Shown: piece after piece, positions 14,683 through 23,253 of the stretch
Numbering within the stretch: the stretch's first letter is position 1
How the letters are laid out: every line of letters starts with the position of its first letter
Assembly (NCBI GenBank): GCA_000380705.1
Contig: AQYM01000026.1
Coordinates: 48,186-71,835, forward strand
DNA length: 23,650 nt
Direction: 5' to 3'
Origin: Crenarchaeota archaeon SCGC AAA471-B05
Lineage (GTDB): Archaea; Thermoproteota; Thermoprotei; Gearchaeales; Gearchaeaceae
Made by a program: the position numbers and the translations under genes
Notes under the pieces: generated by a model
Database searches by the model: none
Told to the model about the DNA's origin: nothing
Seen by the model: only the letters and a program-made list of their open reading frames with translations

Positions 14683-15058
14683 AAACTATTACTCTAACAA
14701 TTATTAAAGTGTTATTTATATAAGCCCCTACATACTCTCCTTTGTTTAACGAAGGCTTTTTAGAACTTTCAAATAATATTTTATCTATTATTTCTCCATT
14801 TTTGTACTCTATCTCCTTTATTTGTATGTATATTTTCACGTTTACATCTAATTCATAATCTCTTGGATTTTCAGAAGGATTTTTGAAATCTTTTTTAGAT
14901 ATTATTTGTTGACAAACAATTTGGGCATAGTTATTCAATATGTTTTCCATTTCTTTTTCTGATGAAGAACTATGGTATATTAAGAGGTTGTTAACAGTCC
15001 ATGAAAAAACTATTAAAATAATTAAAATACCAAAAATAGTTTCGCTTAAGTTTTCCAT
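14675..15058 (-). CDS. Membrane-anchored pseudopilin-like protein (pilus operon gene 7)
   Basis: This 127-residue protein has one N-terminal membrane helix ('SETIFGILIILIVFSWTVNN', about 5-26) followed by a small beta-rich outer domain ('LDVNVKIYIQIKEIEYKNGE', 'NTLIIVRVIVYE'). It has no clear signal-peptide processing site. It lies 3 bases after the membrane platform gene and overlaps the next gene by 8 bases. It is similar in plan, though not obviously in sequence, to genes 8-10. A minor pilin or assembly role is inferred. Confidence 0.62.
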   Translation of the reverse strand: MENLSETIFGILIILIVFSWTVNNLLIYHSSSSEKEMENILNNYAQIVCQQIISKKDFKNPSENPRDYELDVNVKIYIQIKEIEYKNGEIIDKILFESSKKPSLNKGEYVGAYINNTLIIVRVIVYE

Positions 15059-15061
15059 GGG

Positions 15062-16951
15062 TTAGAAAAAATTTAATAACAAACTTAGGTTTATAGCTAT
15101 AAAGTTCAGAGTTAAGCAAATTAGTGCATTTTTACTTCCCAATTTGATATCTTCACCTATAGAACCACTAAACAATCCCAATAAAATTGAGTTTATAAAA
15201 CTTGAAACATGAAGCATGTTTGTTAATAAAGCTACATCTGCTATAGGCAAAGTCATTATAAATGAAGGTGCATAATTCATATTAATTTCTCTAAAAACTT
15301 TACTTAGACTAAATAATACATTAGAAATAATACCCATCGCAAATCCAAGCAATAGGCTTAAAAGAAACGATGAATAACCAAAGAAATTACTTCTCAATTT
15401 AATTATTCTCCTGTTATTTTCAAGTTTATTTATAAAATCTGCAATATCTTCAAAAGTAGCTGAGTCTACTCCTATCCTATCGCTTTCATCTAGTATGGTA
15501 AACATTTGTTTAAATATTAAAGGTATTTTCTCCTTTTCAAGCATTTCATCAATGTTCAATCCCAATTTTTTGGAAAAGATTATTTTCTTAATTAAAACCT
15601 TAGTTTCTTCATCATATCTATCGTAGATCTTTTCCATTGCCTGGTATACACCGTTACCTTTTTTAATTTCCTCAGCTATATCCCTAATTACAACAGGTAA
15701 ATTCTTTAAAAGTCTTTCCTTTTTTCTTCTTTCTTCAAAAATTAATAAATATAATATTAATAGGTTAAAAAATAAAATTAAAAAGATAAATAATATCAAA
15801 GATATTAATTGAATCATAAATAAAAATAATAAAACAAAATTAATAAATGGAAAAGCAAATATTTTTTTATTAAATTTTAATTCTAGTGGAATAAAAAAGA
15901 AATTTGGGATATTTGTTTTTAAAATAATAGAGAATAATAAAGAAAATATTAAAGGTAAGATATATAAAAAGAATATAAGTTGAATAATATTTGCAAAACC
16001 TATGAATATTGTAGTAATCGCTACCGTTATAGGTAAGAGTATGAAAATTATTATTTGAGAAGCTGTTATTATATTAAATTTTTCTGTGATATTGCTTATT
16101 TTCCCTTCAACATACTTAAATATATCCCTAAGTTTTTCTTTAAACAATAAATAAAGATTGGAACCTAAGGAAATTGAAGTAGCTGTTAAAAGTAGTCTTT
16201 TTACTTCTTGATTAGAGAATTTCTTAGAATATATTGAGATGGCTTGGATAGGATTTAAATTTAATAGTATTCTTAATTTTTCTATTTGTAAAAATATTTT
16301 AGCAAATCCTTTAAAATATCTGTTTTTTGCTAAATAAGATAAAGCATAATATGGATTCATATTGGAAGCGCTGAAAATTGTTAATACCATTGAAGCAAAA
16401 GGAAGCTCTTTATCAAGGTCTGAGTTTATTTTCCTCTCTTTCAAGATCGGTGATAGGAATAACCAAAGAAGTAAAATGTAAGGATATACTAATAATAATA
16501 TTCCTATTAATAAAATTATCAAATTATATCTTATTATATCAAAGAAAAGTATAAAAAGAATAATTATTAAAACATTTGAAATTAAAGAAGAAATTAATAT
16601 TTTTAAAGTATTTTTTACAAAATCATAAGGGACCTCTTTAATTTCAGAATAATATAATTTTGTTTCGTAAAAATTAATTAAATTATCAACAAATTTTGTT
16701 TTTTTCTCAATAATAATTAATAAAATTTTATTTATTATATTTATTAAAAAAATTGTTAATATTCCATAAATAATAAGATAAAGAGATATTATAAAATTAT
16801 TTGTAAATATTATTAATATAATGGTAAATAAAAATACACTAATATCTATTTTTATTATATCTTTTATTTTAAATGATTCTATAATTTTTTGTAAAAATCT
16901 TTTGGGATGTTTTACTTCTTCCTTTTCTTCTATTATTATTTCATCAGACAT
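15062..16951 (-). CDS. Pilus assembly membrane platform protein (TadC/ArlJ-like, two T2SSF domains)
   Basis: This 629-residue inner membrane protein carries two GspF/TadC-type cytoplasmic helical domains, about 180-300 ('LDKELPFASMVLTIFSASNM') and 410-540 ('LLKNLPVVIRDIAEEIKKGN', 'ILDESDRIGVDSATFEDIAD'), separated and flanked by groups of membrane helices. Duplicated domains are the rule in archaeal type IV pilus platforms. The ATPase encoded just upstream should rotate or push it to insert pilin. Coding regions of the two overlap by 8 bases, as expected for interacting partners. Confidence 0.85.
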   Translation of the reverse strand: MSDEIIIEEKEEVKHPKRFLQKIIESFKIKDIIKIDISVFLFTIILIIFTNNFIISLYLIIYGILTIFLINIINKILLIIIEKKTKFVDNLINFYETKLYYSEIKEVPYDFVKNTLKILISSLISNVLIIILFILFFDIIRYNLIILLIGILLLVYPYILLLWLFLSPILKERKINSDLDKELPFASMVLTIFSASNMNPYYALSYLAKNRYFKGFAKIFLQIEKLRILLNLNPIQAISIYSKKFSNQEVKRLLLTATSISLGSNLYLLFKEKLRDIFKYVEGKISNITEKFNIITASQIIIFILLPITVAITTIFIGFANIIQLIFFLYILPLIFSLLFSIILKTNIPNFFFIPLELKFNKKIFAFPFINFVLLFLFMIQLISLILFIFLILFFNLLILYLLIFEERRKKERLLKNLPVVIRDIAEEIKKGNGVYQAMEKIYDRYDEETKVLIKKIIFSKKLGLNIDEMLEKEKIPLIFKQMFTILDESDRIGVDSATFEDIADFINKLENNRRIIKLRSNFFGYSSFLLSLLLGFAMGIISNVLFSLSKVFREINMNYAPSFIMTLPIADVALLTNMLHVSSFINSILLGLFSGSIGEDIKLGSKNALICLTLNFIAINLSLLLNFF

Positions 16952-18524
16952 TTTCTATCTCACCCATTCCTTCTTCTTCTATCTCAATTTCCTTTTCTTC
17001 CTTTTCCTCTTCCTTGATTTCCTCAAGATTAAACTGTTTTGGATTTTCATAAAATTTCCAAATGAGCTGGGTTACGAATCTATAATCAAGGAACTTTTCT
17101 TCAATTAAACTTTTTTCTTTTAATTTTATAAGAAATTTGTGTTTTGTTATTAAATCATTTATAAACATTTTTTCATCCCATCCCTTTTCTTCCATTATTA
17201 GCTTTGCTGTAGGTAATTTTACTATTGTTTCAATCTTTGGTACATTAAAGCTATCCTTTAAGCTATCATATGAAAAGATTTTATAAAATTTGACTTTTTT
17301 CTTTTCCAGCTGTACTTCTAAATCATAAATACTCGCTACCCTTCTAACAAATACTTTTCTAGGAACACCCCTTTCATCTTCCTTTATTAAAACGTACTTT
17401 TTTAAGCTTACTATTGAGTGCAAAGAAGCCAAACTGCCAATATCAACGTTTATAGGCTCATTTATTAATCTTTCTATTGCTACACTATGTGTTTCTGCAT
17501 GAAAACTTGTAATTCCTCCATGGCCTGTCATTATAGCTTGAGCCCATATCCTTCCTTCTTCTCCTCTAACTTCTCCTACAATTAAATAATCACCGCTCAT
17601 TCTTAATGCATGCTTAACTAAAGTAAACATATCTATAGAGCCTTTTTCATCCAAAGTTAAACTTTCTCTTGTTACCAAAGGTATCCAGTAGGGATGCGCA
17701 AGTCTTAATTCTGGTGTATCTTCAACTGTTATTATCGTTGATCTTTCATTTATACAATTACAAAGACCGTTTATTAAGCTTGTTTTACCGCATCCCATTC
17801 CACCTATTACTAAAATAGCTTTCTTGTTTTCTATTAGTTGCATTAACCAAGCAGCCATCATTGGATCCAAAGTATTTTTAATAATCAACCTTGTAATACT
17901 CCAAGGATTTTCAGGAAACTTTCTTATAGTTATACTGCTTCCTTTATGACCTATTTCTTTTTTATAAGTTACTGTTACTCTTGTAGTATCGCTGCTTCTT
18001 ATTGATAATAACGGTCTAAAGGAGCTTATGTTTTTACCGCTTCTGTAAACTATTTTTTCAACATAATTATTAAGTTCATTTTCATCAAGGATAATATTTG
18101 AGATTAATTTATCGTAATCTGAATGAACTATTCTTGCAGGAACATTTGGAGCCGGTATTTGTATATCTTCAACTTTACTATCCTTTATTGCAGGATCAAG
18201 AACACCAAATCCAAAGATTTCACGTTTTAAAAAATAAATTAATTTTCCATCCTTTATTCCCATTTTTTTAATCGATTCTTCAAATTTATTTTCATCGGTA
18301 ATTTCTACTGAAGGTAATTTATACAATAAGTATTCAAGGATGTTATTTAATGCATGAATTTCACTTTGAGTTATTGGAGGATCTTCTACTATATATCTAC
18401 CATCTGAAGTTATGTAAATATAGCAATATCCTACTTTATACTGGTCTATTATAGTAGAATTGGAAATTGAAGCTCTATTTATTTTGAAAAGAAAAGGATT
18501 AAAAGAAAAAAAATTATTTTTCAT
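16944..18524 (-). CDS. Type IV pilus/Tad-type secretion ATPase (TadA/ArlI/VirB11-like)
   Basis: This 526-residue hexameric assembly ATPase drives pilin insertion. It has an N-terminal domain (1-200, with 'GFGVLDPAIKDSKVEDIQI'), Walker A 'GGMGCGKTS' (241-249), an Asp box 'ITVEDTPELRL' (265-275), Walker B 'YLIVGEVRGEE' (313-323) and a His box 'TGHGGITSFHAET' (333-345). These are the complete motifs of an active secretion ATPase. The C-terminus ends in a Glu/Lys-rich tail that may be disordered. It lies 5 bases after the pilin gene and is the only ATPase in the operon, so no separate retraction motor is encoded here. Confidence 0.92.
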   Translation of the reverse strand: MKNNFFSFNPFLFKINRASISNSTIIDQYKVGYCYIYITSDGRYIVEDPPITQSEIHALNNILEYLLYKLPSVEITDENKFEESIKKMGIKDGKLIYFLKREIFGFGVLDPAIKDSKVEDIQIPAPNVPARIVHSDYDKLISNIILDENELNNYVEKIVYRSGKNISSFRPLLSIRSSDTTRVTVTYKKEIGHKGSSITIRKFPENPWSITRLIIKNTLDPMMAAWLMQLIENKKAILVIGGMGCGKTSLINGLCNCINERSTIITVEDTPELRLAHPYWIPLVTRESLTLDEKGSIDMFTLVKHALRMSGDYLIVGEVRGEEGRIWAQAIMTGHGGITSFHAETHSVAIERLINEPINVDIGSLASLHSIVSLKKYVLIKEDERGVPRKVFVRRVASIYDLEVQLEKKKVKFYKIFSYDSLKDSFNVPKIETIVKLPTAKLIMEEKGWDEKMFINDLITKHKFLIKLKEKSLIEEKFLDYRFVTQLIWKFYENPKQFNLEEIKEEEKEEKEIEIEEEGMGEIENV

Positions 18525-18529
18525 AAAAT

Positions 18530-18973
18530 TTATTGTGATATTGCACTAAACGGAATAATACCGGCGGAAGTGATTAGTAAGCCATTGACTTGCGGAGGTA
18601 ATGGGGTAGTAGAAGTGAATGTAACTGTAAGGGAAACTGTTGAGCCAGTATCAATTGTATTTGTAGGATTTATTGATGTGGTTTGAATAACAGATGTTGC
18701 TGATACTTTTATTTGGATAGAGTTTATTGTAACTGCTACGTTTCCAGCGTTTTTCAAAGTTATGTATAATGTGTAAGAATTACTACCGGTAGCTTGTATT
18801 ACAGGATTACCTAGAATTACCAAATTCCCTTGTTTGCTTACTGTGCTTCCCATTCCATACATCCAAGCTATTACTATTGTAGCTATTGCTATAGATGCTA
18901 TTATTAGTAATACTGTTATTATTGGTGCAGATATATCTCCTTTCTTGGATTTTATTATTTTTCTCATCTTCAT
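18530..18973 (-). CDS. Archaeal type IV pilin, probable major subunit
   Basis: This 147-residue protein starts 'MKMRKIIKSKKGDISAPIIT', a basic lead ending in KKG before a long hydrophobic helix ('VLLIIASIAIATIVIAWMYG'). This is a class III signal, cut after Gly12 by a prepilin peptidase that is not in the window. The mature part is Thr/Ser/Asn-rich, without Cys or Glu, and has the strand pattern 'SYTLYITLKNAGNVAVTINS' seen in archaeal pilins and archaellins. The gene is visibly less AT-rich than its neighbours, as expected for a highly expressed surface subunit. It sits immediately before the ATPase. Met3 (18967) is an alternative start. Confidence 0.85.
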   Translation of the reverse strand: MKMRKIIKSKKGDISAPIITVLLIIASIAIATIVIAWMYGMGSTVSKQGNLVILGNPVIQATGSNSYTLYITLKNAGNVAVTINSIQIKVSATSVIQTTSINPTNTIDTGSTVSLTVTFTSTTPLPPQVNGLLITSAGIIPFSAISQ

Positions 18974-18976
18974 TAA

Positions 18977-19375
18977 TTATGGGTATATATAAATGGGTGA
19001 TAACGGGGAAATTATAATTGTAGAATTCTTGATAGTAAATTCAAAATGATTTGAATACCCTTCCCCTGTTGCATTTATTGGGGTAAAAACATAGGAAGAT
19101 TTGGAACCGATTTGTATGTAAATCGTATTATTTAGACCCTTTATGAAAACCATTTTGTTAACCATTAAGAATAAGCTTTTAGAATACCTAAATTCATTAA
19201 AATCTCTGTATAATTTGTAAACTATTTTTTTGATCTCACTTTCCAAAACCTTTATTTCTATTTCATTCATGGAAGAATAAATCATGTTAATTATTGAAGC
19301 GGTGGCTAAAAGCATTGAAATAGAGAATAAAAGAAGACCTTTTGTAACTAATGCTTCAATTATTGCTCTATCCAT
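18977..19375 (-). CDS. TadE/pseudopilin-like membrane protein (pilus operon gene 3)
   Basis: The protein has 132 residues. 'MDRAIIEALVTKGLLLFSIS' leads into one N-terminal membrane helix (about 8-32) with an early Glu, like genes 8 and 10. It is followed by an amphipathic helix ('EIEIKVLESEIKKIVYKLYR') and a short beta-rich outer domain with sequons ('INATGEG', 'IKNSTIII'). This helix-then-strand plan is that of a pseudopilin. No named family is recognised. It overlaps the upstream gene by 8 bases and lies 3 bases before the pilin. Confidence 0.65.
   Translation of the reverse strand: MDRAIIEALVTKGLLLFSISMLLATASIINMIYSSMNEIEIKVLESEIKKIVYKLYRDFNEFRYSKSLFLMVNKMVFIKGLNNTIYIQIGSKSSYVFTPINATGEGYSNHFEFTIKNSTIIISPLSPIYIYP
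18984..18993 (-). promoter_or_regulatory. Possible internal TATA box before the pilin gene
   Basis: TTTATATATA on the minus strand lies within the last codons of the preceding gene ('YIYP'). It is 11-20 bases before the first pilin ATG and 17-26 before the second (Met3). The distance fits better if translation starts at Met3. It could equally be coding sequence by chance. Confidence 0.3.
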
Positions 19376-20084
19376 ACCTTACCAATAAAAAGTTTAAGTT
19401 AATTTTTGAAAGATATAACGTAAAAATATCTCCTCGATTTAACTGAATTTTTTCTATTTCATAACCATTAATAAGAATTTTTATTTCCGTATTATATGGT
19501 ATTGCTCTGACAATCTTTTCATAAACTTTATCCACAACAATTTTTAATTCAAAACTTCCTGTAAGGAAAATCTCTTTGTTTAAATTTAGAAAGTATAAAT
19601 AAACATGATAATTCATTCTTCCATTTATTCTAGTAAAATTATTTTTAATGGTTAATTTTGGAAGAATTTCCCAGCTTTGCCAGTCAAAATATTCATTTAT
19701 TATTTCGTCATCCTTTGTATAAAACTGTTCCAAACTATAATTATTGTTTGTTTTTTTGTTAAATTTTATTAAAAAATATTTTATTTCAAAATTAAAAGTT
19801 TCATTCAAAAGAATTATAGTTAAATTCATTTTTTTATATAATGAAATATTTATAAAATTGTTTCCAATATTTAATACTTTTATGTAATTTATTTCTGTTG
19901 AAAAATATAATTGTTTTATTATTGTTTCAAAAATTTCTTTTATACTTTTTATATCATAATTTTCTATAATTCTTTCTTTATAATAAAATATATTATATGA
20001 AAAAAATGAAGTAAAAATTATAGAACTTATTATCAAAGTTGAAATAAATAGAAGAACCTTGTTTATAGGAATGTTTAGACTCAT
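19368..20084 (-). CDS. Membrane-anchored extracellular protein (pilus operon gene 2)
   Basis: This 238-residue protein has one N-terminal membrane helix ('VLLFISTLIISSIIFTSFFS', about 10-29) and an outer domain very rich in Asn, Ile, Lys and aromatic residues, with several sequons ('NIS', 'NLT', 'NET', 'NFT'). Alternating hydrophobic patterns suggest beta-sandwich structure. No processing motif or family is recognised. It overlaps both neighbours (4 and 8 bases). A minor or tip subunit role is inferred. Confidence 0.65.
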   Translation of the reverse strand: MSLNIPINKVLLFISTLIISSIIFTSFFSYNIFYYKERIIENYDIKSIKEIFETIIKQLYFSTEINYIKVLNIGNNFINISLYKKMNLTIILLNETFNFEIKYFLIKFNKKTNNNYSLEQFYTKDDEIINEYFDWQSWEILPKLTIKNNFTRINGRMNYHVYLYFLNLNKEIFLTGSFELKIVVDKVYEKIVRAIPYNTEIKILINGYEIEKIQLNRGDIFTLYLSKINLNFLLVRYG

Positions 20085-21634
20085 ATTTTTATATCAATTA
20101 TTATATTTGATAATTCAGAAGTAATTAAAATAACACTGGAGTAACTTGGACTCAACTTAATATATATCCTTTTATAATTTTCTCGATTTTGGACATTAAA
20201 GATTGTTTCTCCATTTATATCGGTTAAATTGTACGCTATTAATTTATCATCAGCAAAAAGCATAACCAATACATCCTTTATTTCTGTAAAATTTTCAAAC
20301 TCTATTACTTTAATTTTTAATCTAATTCTTTCGTTAATGCTTTTTTCCTTTACTATCGTAGCCAATTTAACCCATTTAACTAAGAACTCATAACTTTTGA
20401 ATAATGTGCCATTTCCTTTAAATTGTATTTCTACTTTAATATTGCCTGCAATTCTTTCCAGGTTGTTTATTTCTTTATAACCAAAGGTTGCATTAATCTT
20501 ACCTTCATTATCGGATATTCCTAAACTTTTACCTAGCTCGATAAAATTTAAAGAAAATATGCTTTTCTTAAATAATACTTGAGTTAAATCGTCAGACCAA
20601 ATTAGTTGAAAATATGTTGTAATGTTTTCTTGGTCATGACTTACTTCTAATAATCTAAGAAGAACGTTGGATATTGTAAATGCTGTAACGTTAATTCCGT
20701 ATAAATTTTTAATTTTTTCTCTATATACATATCCTTCACTTGAAAGTTCATACCAGCTCCATTCTATTCTTACTTGAGTAATGGAAGCTATCAATGAATT
20801 CCCCAAATAATCTGACATTCCTAAGCCGTAATTTTTTTCAGGATAAACTATTGTATAATTTTTTCTTACATCTATTAATTTATTATATTGTTCTGAAAAA
20901 TTATAATTTAAAAAATTTATTTTAAATATTTTTGTTTCTTCTCTTTTTATTAAAGTATTATTAACGATAATTGTATTATTTATAAATATTTTTGTTTCTT
21001 CATTATAAGTAGGATTATTTGTATAAGGTTTTGATTCATTTATTTCAATATAATTATTAATTTTTATACTTTCATATGGTACAAATTTTATATTAGGATT
21101 TTCGTTTATTTTATTAATTATTTTTAAATAGTTCTTAGTTAAATTCCCAAAGTAAATAGGAAAGGATGGTTGAATATTTGGAATAGATGGTATAATATTG
21201 TCAGTTACTATCATGGTAATTTCCGAATAAATTTCCACAAAAGAAACTGCAGGTAAAATGTTATATGAAGGGGGTAAAAGTAAAGCATAAGTATTTGGTT
21301 CAAATCTATTTTCTATTATTATGTTTTCCGATGAATACCATGTTATAAATCTATAATCTTGACTTAGAATAGCTCCCAAGGGATATCTTCCCTGTTTATA
21401 TTTTATTTGTTCTCCACTAGAATATTCTATTCCGTTAAAAATTATTTTTCCTTTATCAAAATAGTTTTGAATGTAGATAAACGGAGGAGAGAAATGAATA
21501 TAAATAATTTTAAAGATTAAATAATGCTTTATTCCATTTTCAACGTATTCTTCATTTTGGTAGGCTTGTTGAATATTTCCAACTAAAAAATAAGCTATTA
21601 ATATGCAAAACAAGAAATAAGCAGAACCCTTCAT
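20081..21634 (-). CDS. Large secreted/anchored beta-rich protein, first gene of the pilus operon
   Basis: This 517-residue protein begins with 'MKGSAYFLFCILIAYFLVGN', a signal peptide or membrane anchor. The rest is predicted extracellular: beta-rich, with many N-glycosylation sequons and only the one Cys in the signal region. The C-terminal 'VLVMLFADDKLIAYNLTDIN' followed by 'GETIFNV' resembles an Ig-like or carboxypeptidase-regulatory-like beta-sandwich repeat, common in surface adhesins. Residues around 'EETKIF' occur twice 20 residues apart. It overlaps gene 2 by ATGA and has a TATA-like box 23 bases upstream. A tip adhesin or surface partner of the pilus is plausible, but no family is recognised. 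Confidence 0.68.
   Translation of the reverse strand: MKGSAYFLFCILIAYFLVGNIQQAYQNEEYVENGIKHYLIFKIIYIHFSPPFIYIQNYFDKGKIIFNGIEYSSGEQIKYKQGRYPLGAILSQDYRFITWYSSENIIIENRFEPNTYALLLPPSYNILPAVSFVEIYSEITMIVTDNIIPSIPNIQPSFPIYFGNLTKNYLKIINKINENPNIKFVPYESIKINNYIEINESKPYTNNPTYNEETKIFINNTIIVNNTLIKREETKIFKINFLNYNFSEQYNKLIDVRKNYTIVYPEKNYGLGMSDYLGNSLIASITQVRIEWSWYELSSEGYVYREKIKNLYGINVTAFTISNVLLRLLEVSHDQENITTYFQLIWSDDLTQVLFKKSIFSLNFIELGKSLGISDNEGKINATFGYKEINNLERIAGNIKVEIQFKGNGTLFKSYEFLVKWVKLATIVKEKSINERIRLKIKVIEFENFTEIKDVLVMLFADDKLIAYNLTDINGETIFNVQNRENYKRIYIKLSPSYSSVILITSELSNIIIDIKI
20923..21001. repeat. Exact 19-base direct repeat inside the large secreted protein gene
   Basis: TAAATATTTTTGTTTCTTC occurs at 20923-20941 and again at 20983-21001. 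The 60-base period is in frame and gives two 'EETKIF' segments 20 residues apart on the minus strand. The intervening sequence is otherwise not clearly repeated. Confidence 0.6.
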
Positions 21635-21651
21635 AAAACTATTTTATGATG

Positions 21652-21663
21652 AAATATAAAAAG
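21652..21663 (-). promoter_or_regulatory. TATA-like box of the pilus operon
   Basis: The minus strand reads CTTTTTATATTT centred about 23 bases before the ATG at 21634. It is the only strong promoter-like element at the operon's 5' end and predicts a leaderless first gene. Divergent tRNA-Leu begins at 21711. Confidence 0.5.
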
Positions 21664-21710
21664 AACAACAAAACTTTTTATCTTGACCGTTAAATAATAA
21701 ATATTTGGAA

Positions 21711-21796
21711 GCGGGGGTTCCCGAGCCAGGTCAAAGGGGCAAGCCTGAGGCGCTTGTGCGCTAAGCGCTGCGTGGGTTCAAATCCCACCCCCCGCA
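21711..21796 (+). tRNA. tRNA-Leu(GAG)
   Basis: This is a class II tRNA. The acceptor GCGGGGG pairs with CCCCCGC, discriminator A at 21796. The anticodon stem is CAAGC/GCTTG with loop CTGAGGC (anticodon GAG). The variable arm forms GCGC-TAA-GCGC, and the T arm is GTGGG-TTCAAAT-CCCAC. The D arm and T arm are almost identical to tRNA-Leu(CAA) at 12123. No CCA is encoded. Confidence 0.95.
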
Positions 21797-21895
21797 TAAT
21801 TATCTTAGAATCACAAGAATACTTTATTCTTAAGGCAAATGTTTATGGTAAGAATTATGGCTTTCAAATCTCTTCATAAGAGTCAAGAGGATAAA

Positions 21896-21969
21896 AGCCC
21901 CGGGAGGGATTTGAACCCTCGACCTTCCGCTTACAAGGCGGATGCTCTACCAGGCTAAGCCACCGGGGC
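21896..21969 (-). tRNA. tRNA-Thr(TGT)
   Basis: Read on the minus strand, the acceptor GCCCCGG pairs with CCGGGGC, with discriminator T at 21896. The D arm is GCTT...GAGC, the anticodon stem TCCGC/GCGGA with loop CTTGTAA (anticodon TGT), and the T arm GAGGG-TTCAAAT-CCCTC. No CCA and no intron are seen. It converges on tRNA-Leu(GAG) across 99 bases with no other recognisable feature. Confidence 0.94.
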
Positions 21970-22017
21970 TAAATTATCATATAATAAATTAAACAAAAGT
22001 ATTTAATATTTATTAAA

Positions 22018-23193
22018 GTGGTTACGGAAATTCAGCCAATTCAAATCTTGGTTGATTTTTTCATAATGTTAGTGATAGGAAGTTCTGTTATTTTATTATC
22101 AAAAAGGTTTAATTTCCCAATTTCTATTTTGTTATTATTATCTGGAATCCTGATCAGTCCCAATACTTTTGGATTAAACATTATGGGAAATTCAGGAATA
22201 TTATACTTTTTTCTTTACCTAAGTATTTTCTTTGTAATATTAAGTTCAGTGCTTGACTTTCCTCTATTAAAGATCCGTGATTTCGCTTTTTTAATTTTCA
22301 TTGTAACCACAATTGAAATTTTCTTTATGACGTCTATATTATATTACTTCGGTTTAATTTTACTTAAATTAAGTTCGGTGGATTCATTTTTTCTTTCTTT
22401 TTCGATAACGATTTCAAGTCAAAGTATATTTTTCAGCATTTTTAGCTATAGGTTTAAAACAAGGTCTTTGATAACGATTATCCAAGGAATAATATTTTTG
22501 GAAAATTTAACAGCCATATTTTTTCTTTCGTTATTTAACGTTATTTTCCCTTCACATGAATTAAATAGGTTTGAATTTTTATTCCAGATTTTTTTATTAA
22601 CAGCATTTACTGGTTCCTTAATAATTATAGGAGGATATTTGATACCTAAATTTATTAACAAAATTTATCTCTCAAGGGACTTATTATTGGCTTTTGTTTT
22701 TATCTTGATAGGTTTGATAGCTATTGGAGGAATTTTAATCGGTGTAAATCCCTACACATTGATTTTTATTCTGGGTATGATTATTGGTATAACTAAAGCA
22801 AGGGAGACAATTTCGGAAATTATTTATCCTTTTAAAGAAATTTTTTCAATTTTCTTTTACATTACATTCGGTTTTTTAATAAATATTTTTTACTTTCCAT
22901 CGATTTATCATATAATTTTTTCTGTTATTATTTTAAGTGTTACTGTAAAGTATCTTTCGATTACATTTACTCTTATAAGCTTTGGATATATTTCTAAAAA
23001 AAGTTTACCAATAATATCATTTACCCAGCCTGGTGAAATAACATTAATTATCGCTTTAATTTCATACTTATCAAATATTATTAGTTCTTTAACCTTTAAC
23101 TCAATTATATTTGTTGTTATATTTATTACAATAATTAATTTTTTATTATTACATTTTATTAAAAGATTTCAAATTTCTATTAAACAGAAATAA
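22018..23193 (+). CDS. CPA2/Kef-type Na+(K+)/H+ antiporter-like membrane protein
   Basis: This 391-residue protein has about twelve hydrophobic segments and no soluble domain. Family features are 'FNFPISILLLLSGILISPNT' at the start, 'NPYTLIFILGMIIG', and 'PFKEIFSIFFYITFGFLIN', the usual 'PF..iF..ffF...G' segment. It should exchange monovalent cations for protons across the membrane. At the place where relatives have Gln-Asp or Glu-Asp in the core helix, this one reads 'FLENLTAIFFL' with Glu162-Asn163, so the ion-binding Asp is missing. The start is GTG at 22018, preceded by an AT-rich region shared with the divergent tRNA-Thr promoter. Confidence 0.85.
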   Translation: MVTEIQPIQILVDFFIMLVIGSSVILLSKRFNFPISILLLLSGILISPNTFGLNIMGNSGILYFFLYLSIFFVILSSVLDFPLLKIRDFAFLIFIVTTIEIFFMTSILYYFGLILLKLSSVDSFFLSFSITISSQSIFFSIFSYRFKTRSLITIIQGIIFLENLTAIFFLSLFNVIFPSHELNRFEFLFQIFLLTAFTGSLIIIGGYLIPKFINKIYLSRDLLLAFVFILIGLIAIGGILIGVNPYTLIFILGMIIGITKARETISEIIYPFKEIFSIFFYITFGFLINIFYFPSIYHIIFSVIILSVTVKYLSITFTLISFGYISKKSLPIISFTQPGEITLIIALISYLSNIISSLTFNSIIFVVIFITIINFLLLHFIKRFQISIKQK

Positions 23194-23253
23194 CAAAACT
23201 AATCTTTGAGGTTTCTAGCATAAAGCTTTTATTATTTTAATTAATTTTTCATT

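Noticed and set aside
21797..21895. Small gene or structured RNA between tRNA-Leu(GAG) and tRNA-Thr
   Set aside because: Only weak local repeats such as 'ttatggtaagaattatgg' are seen; there is no convincing frame or stable hairpin.
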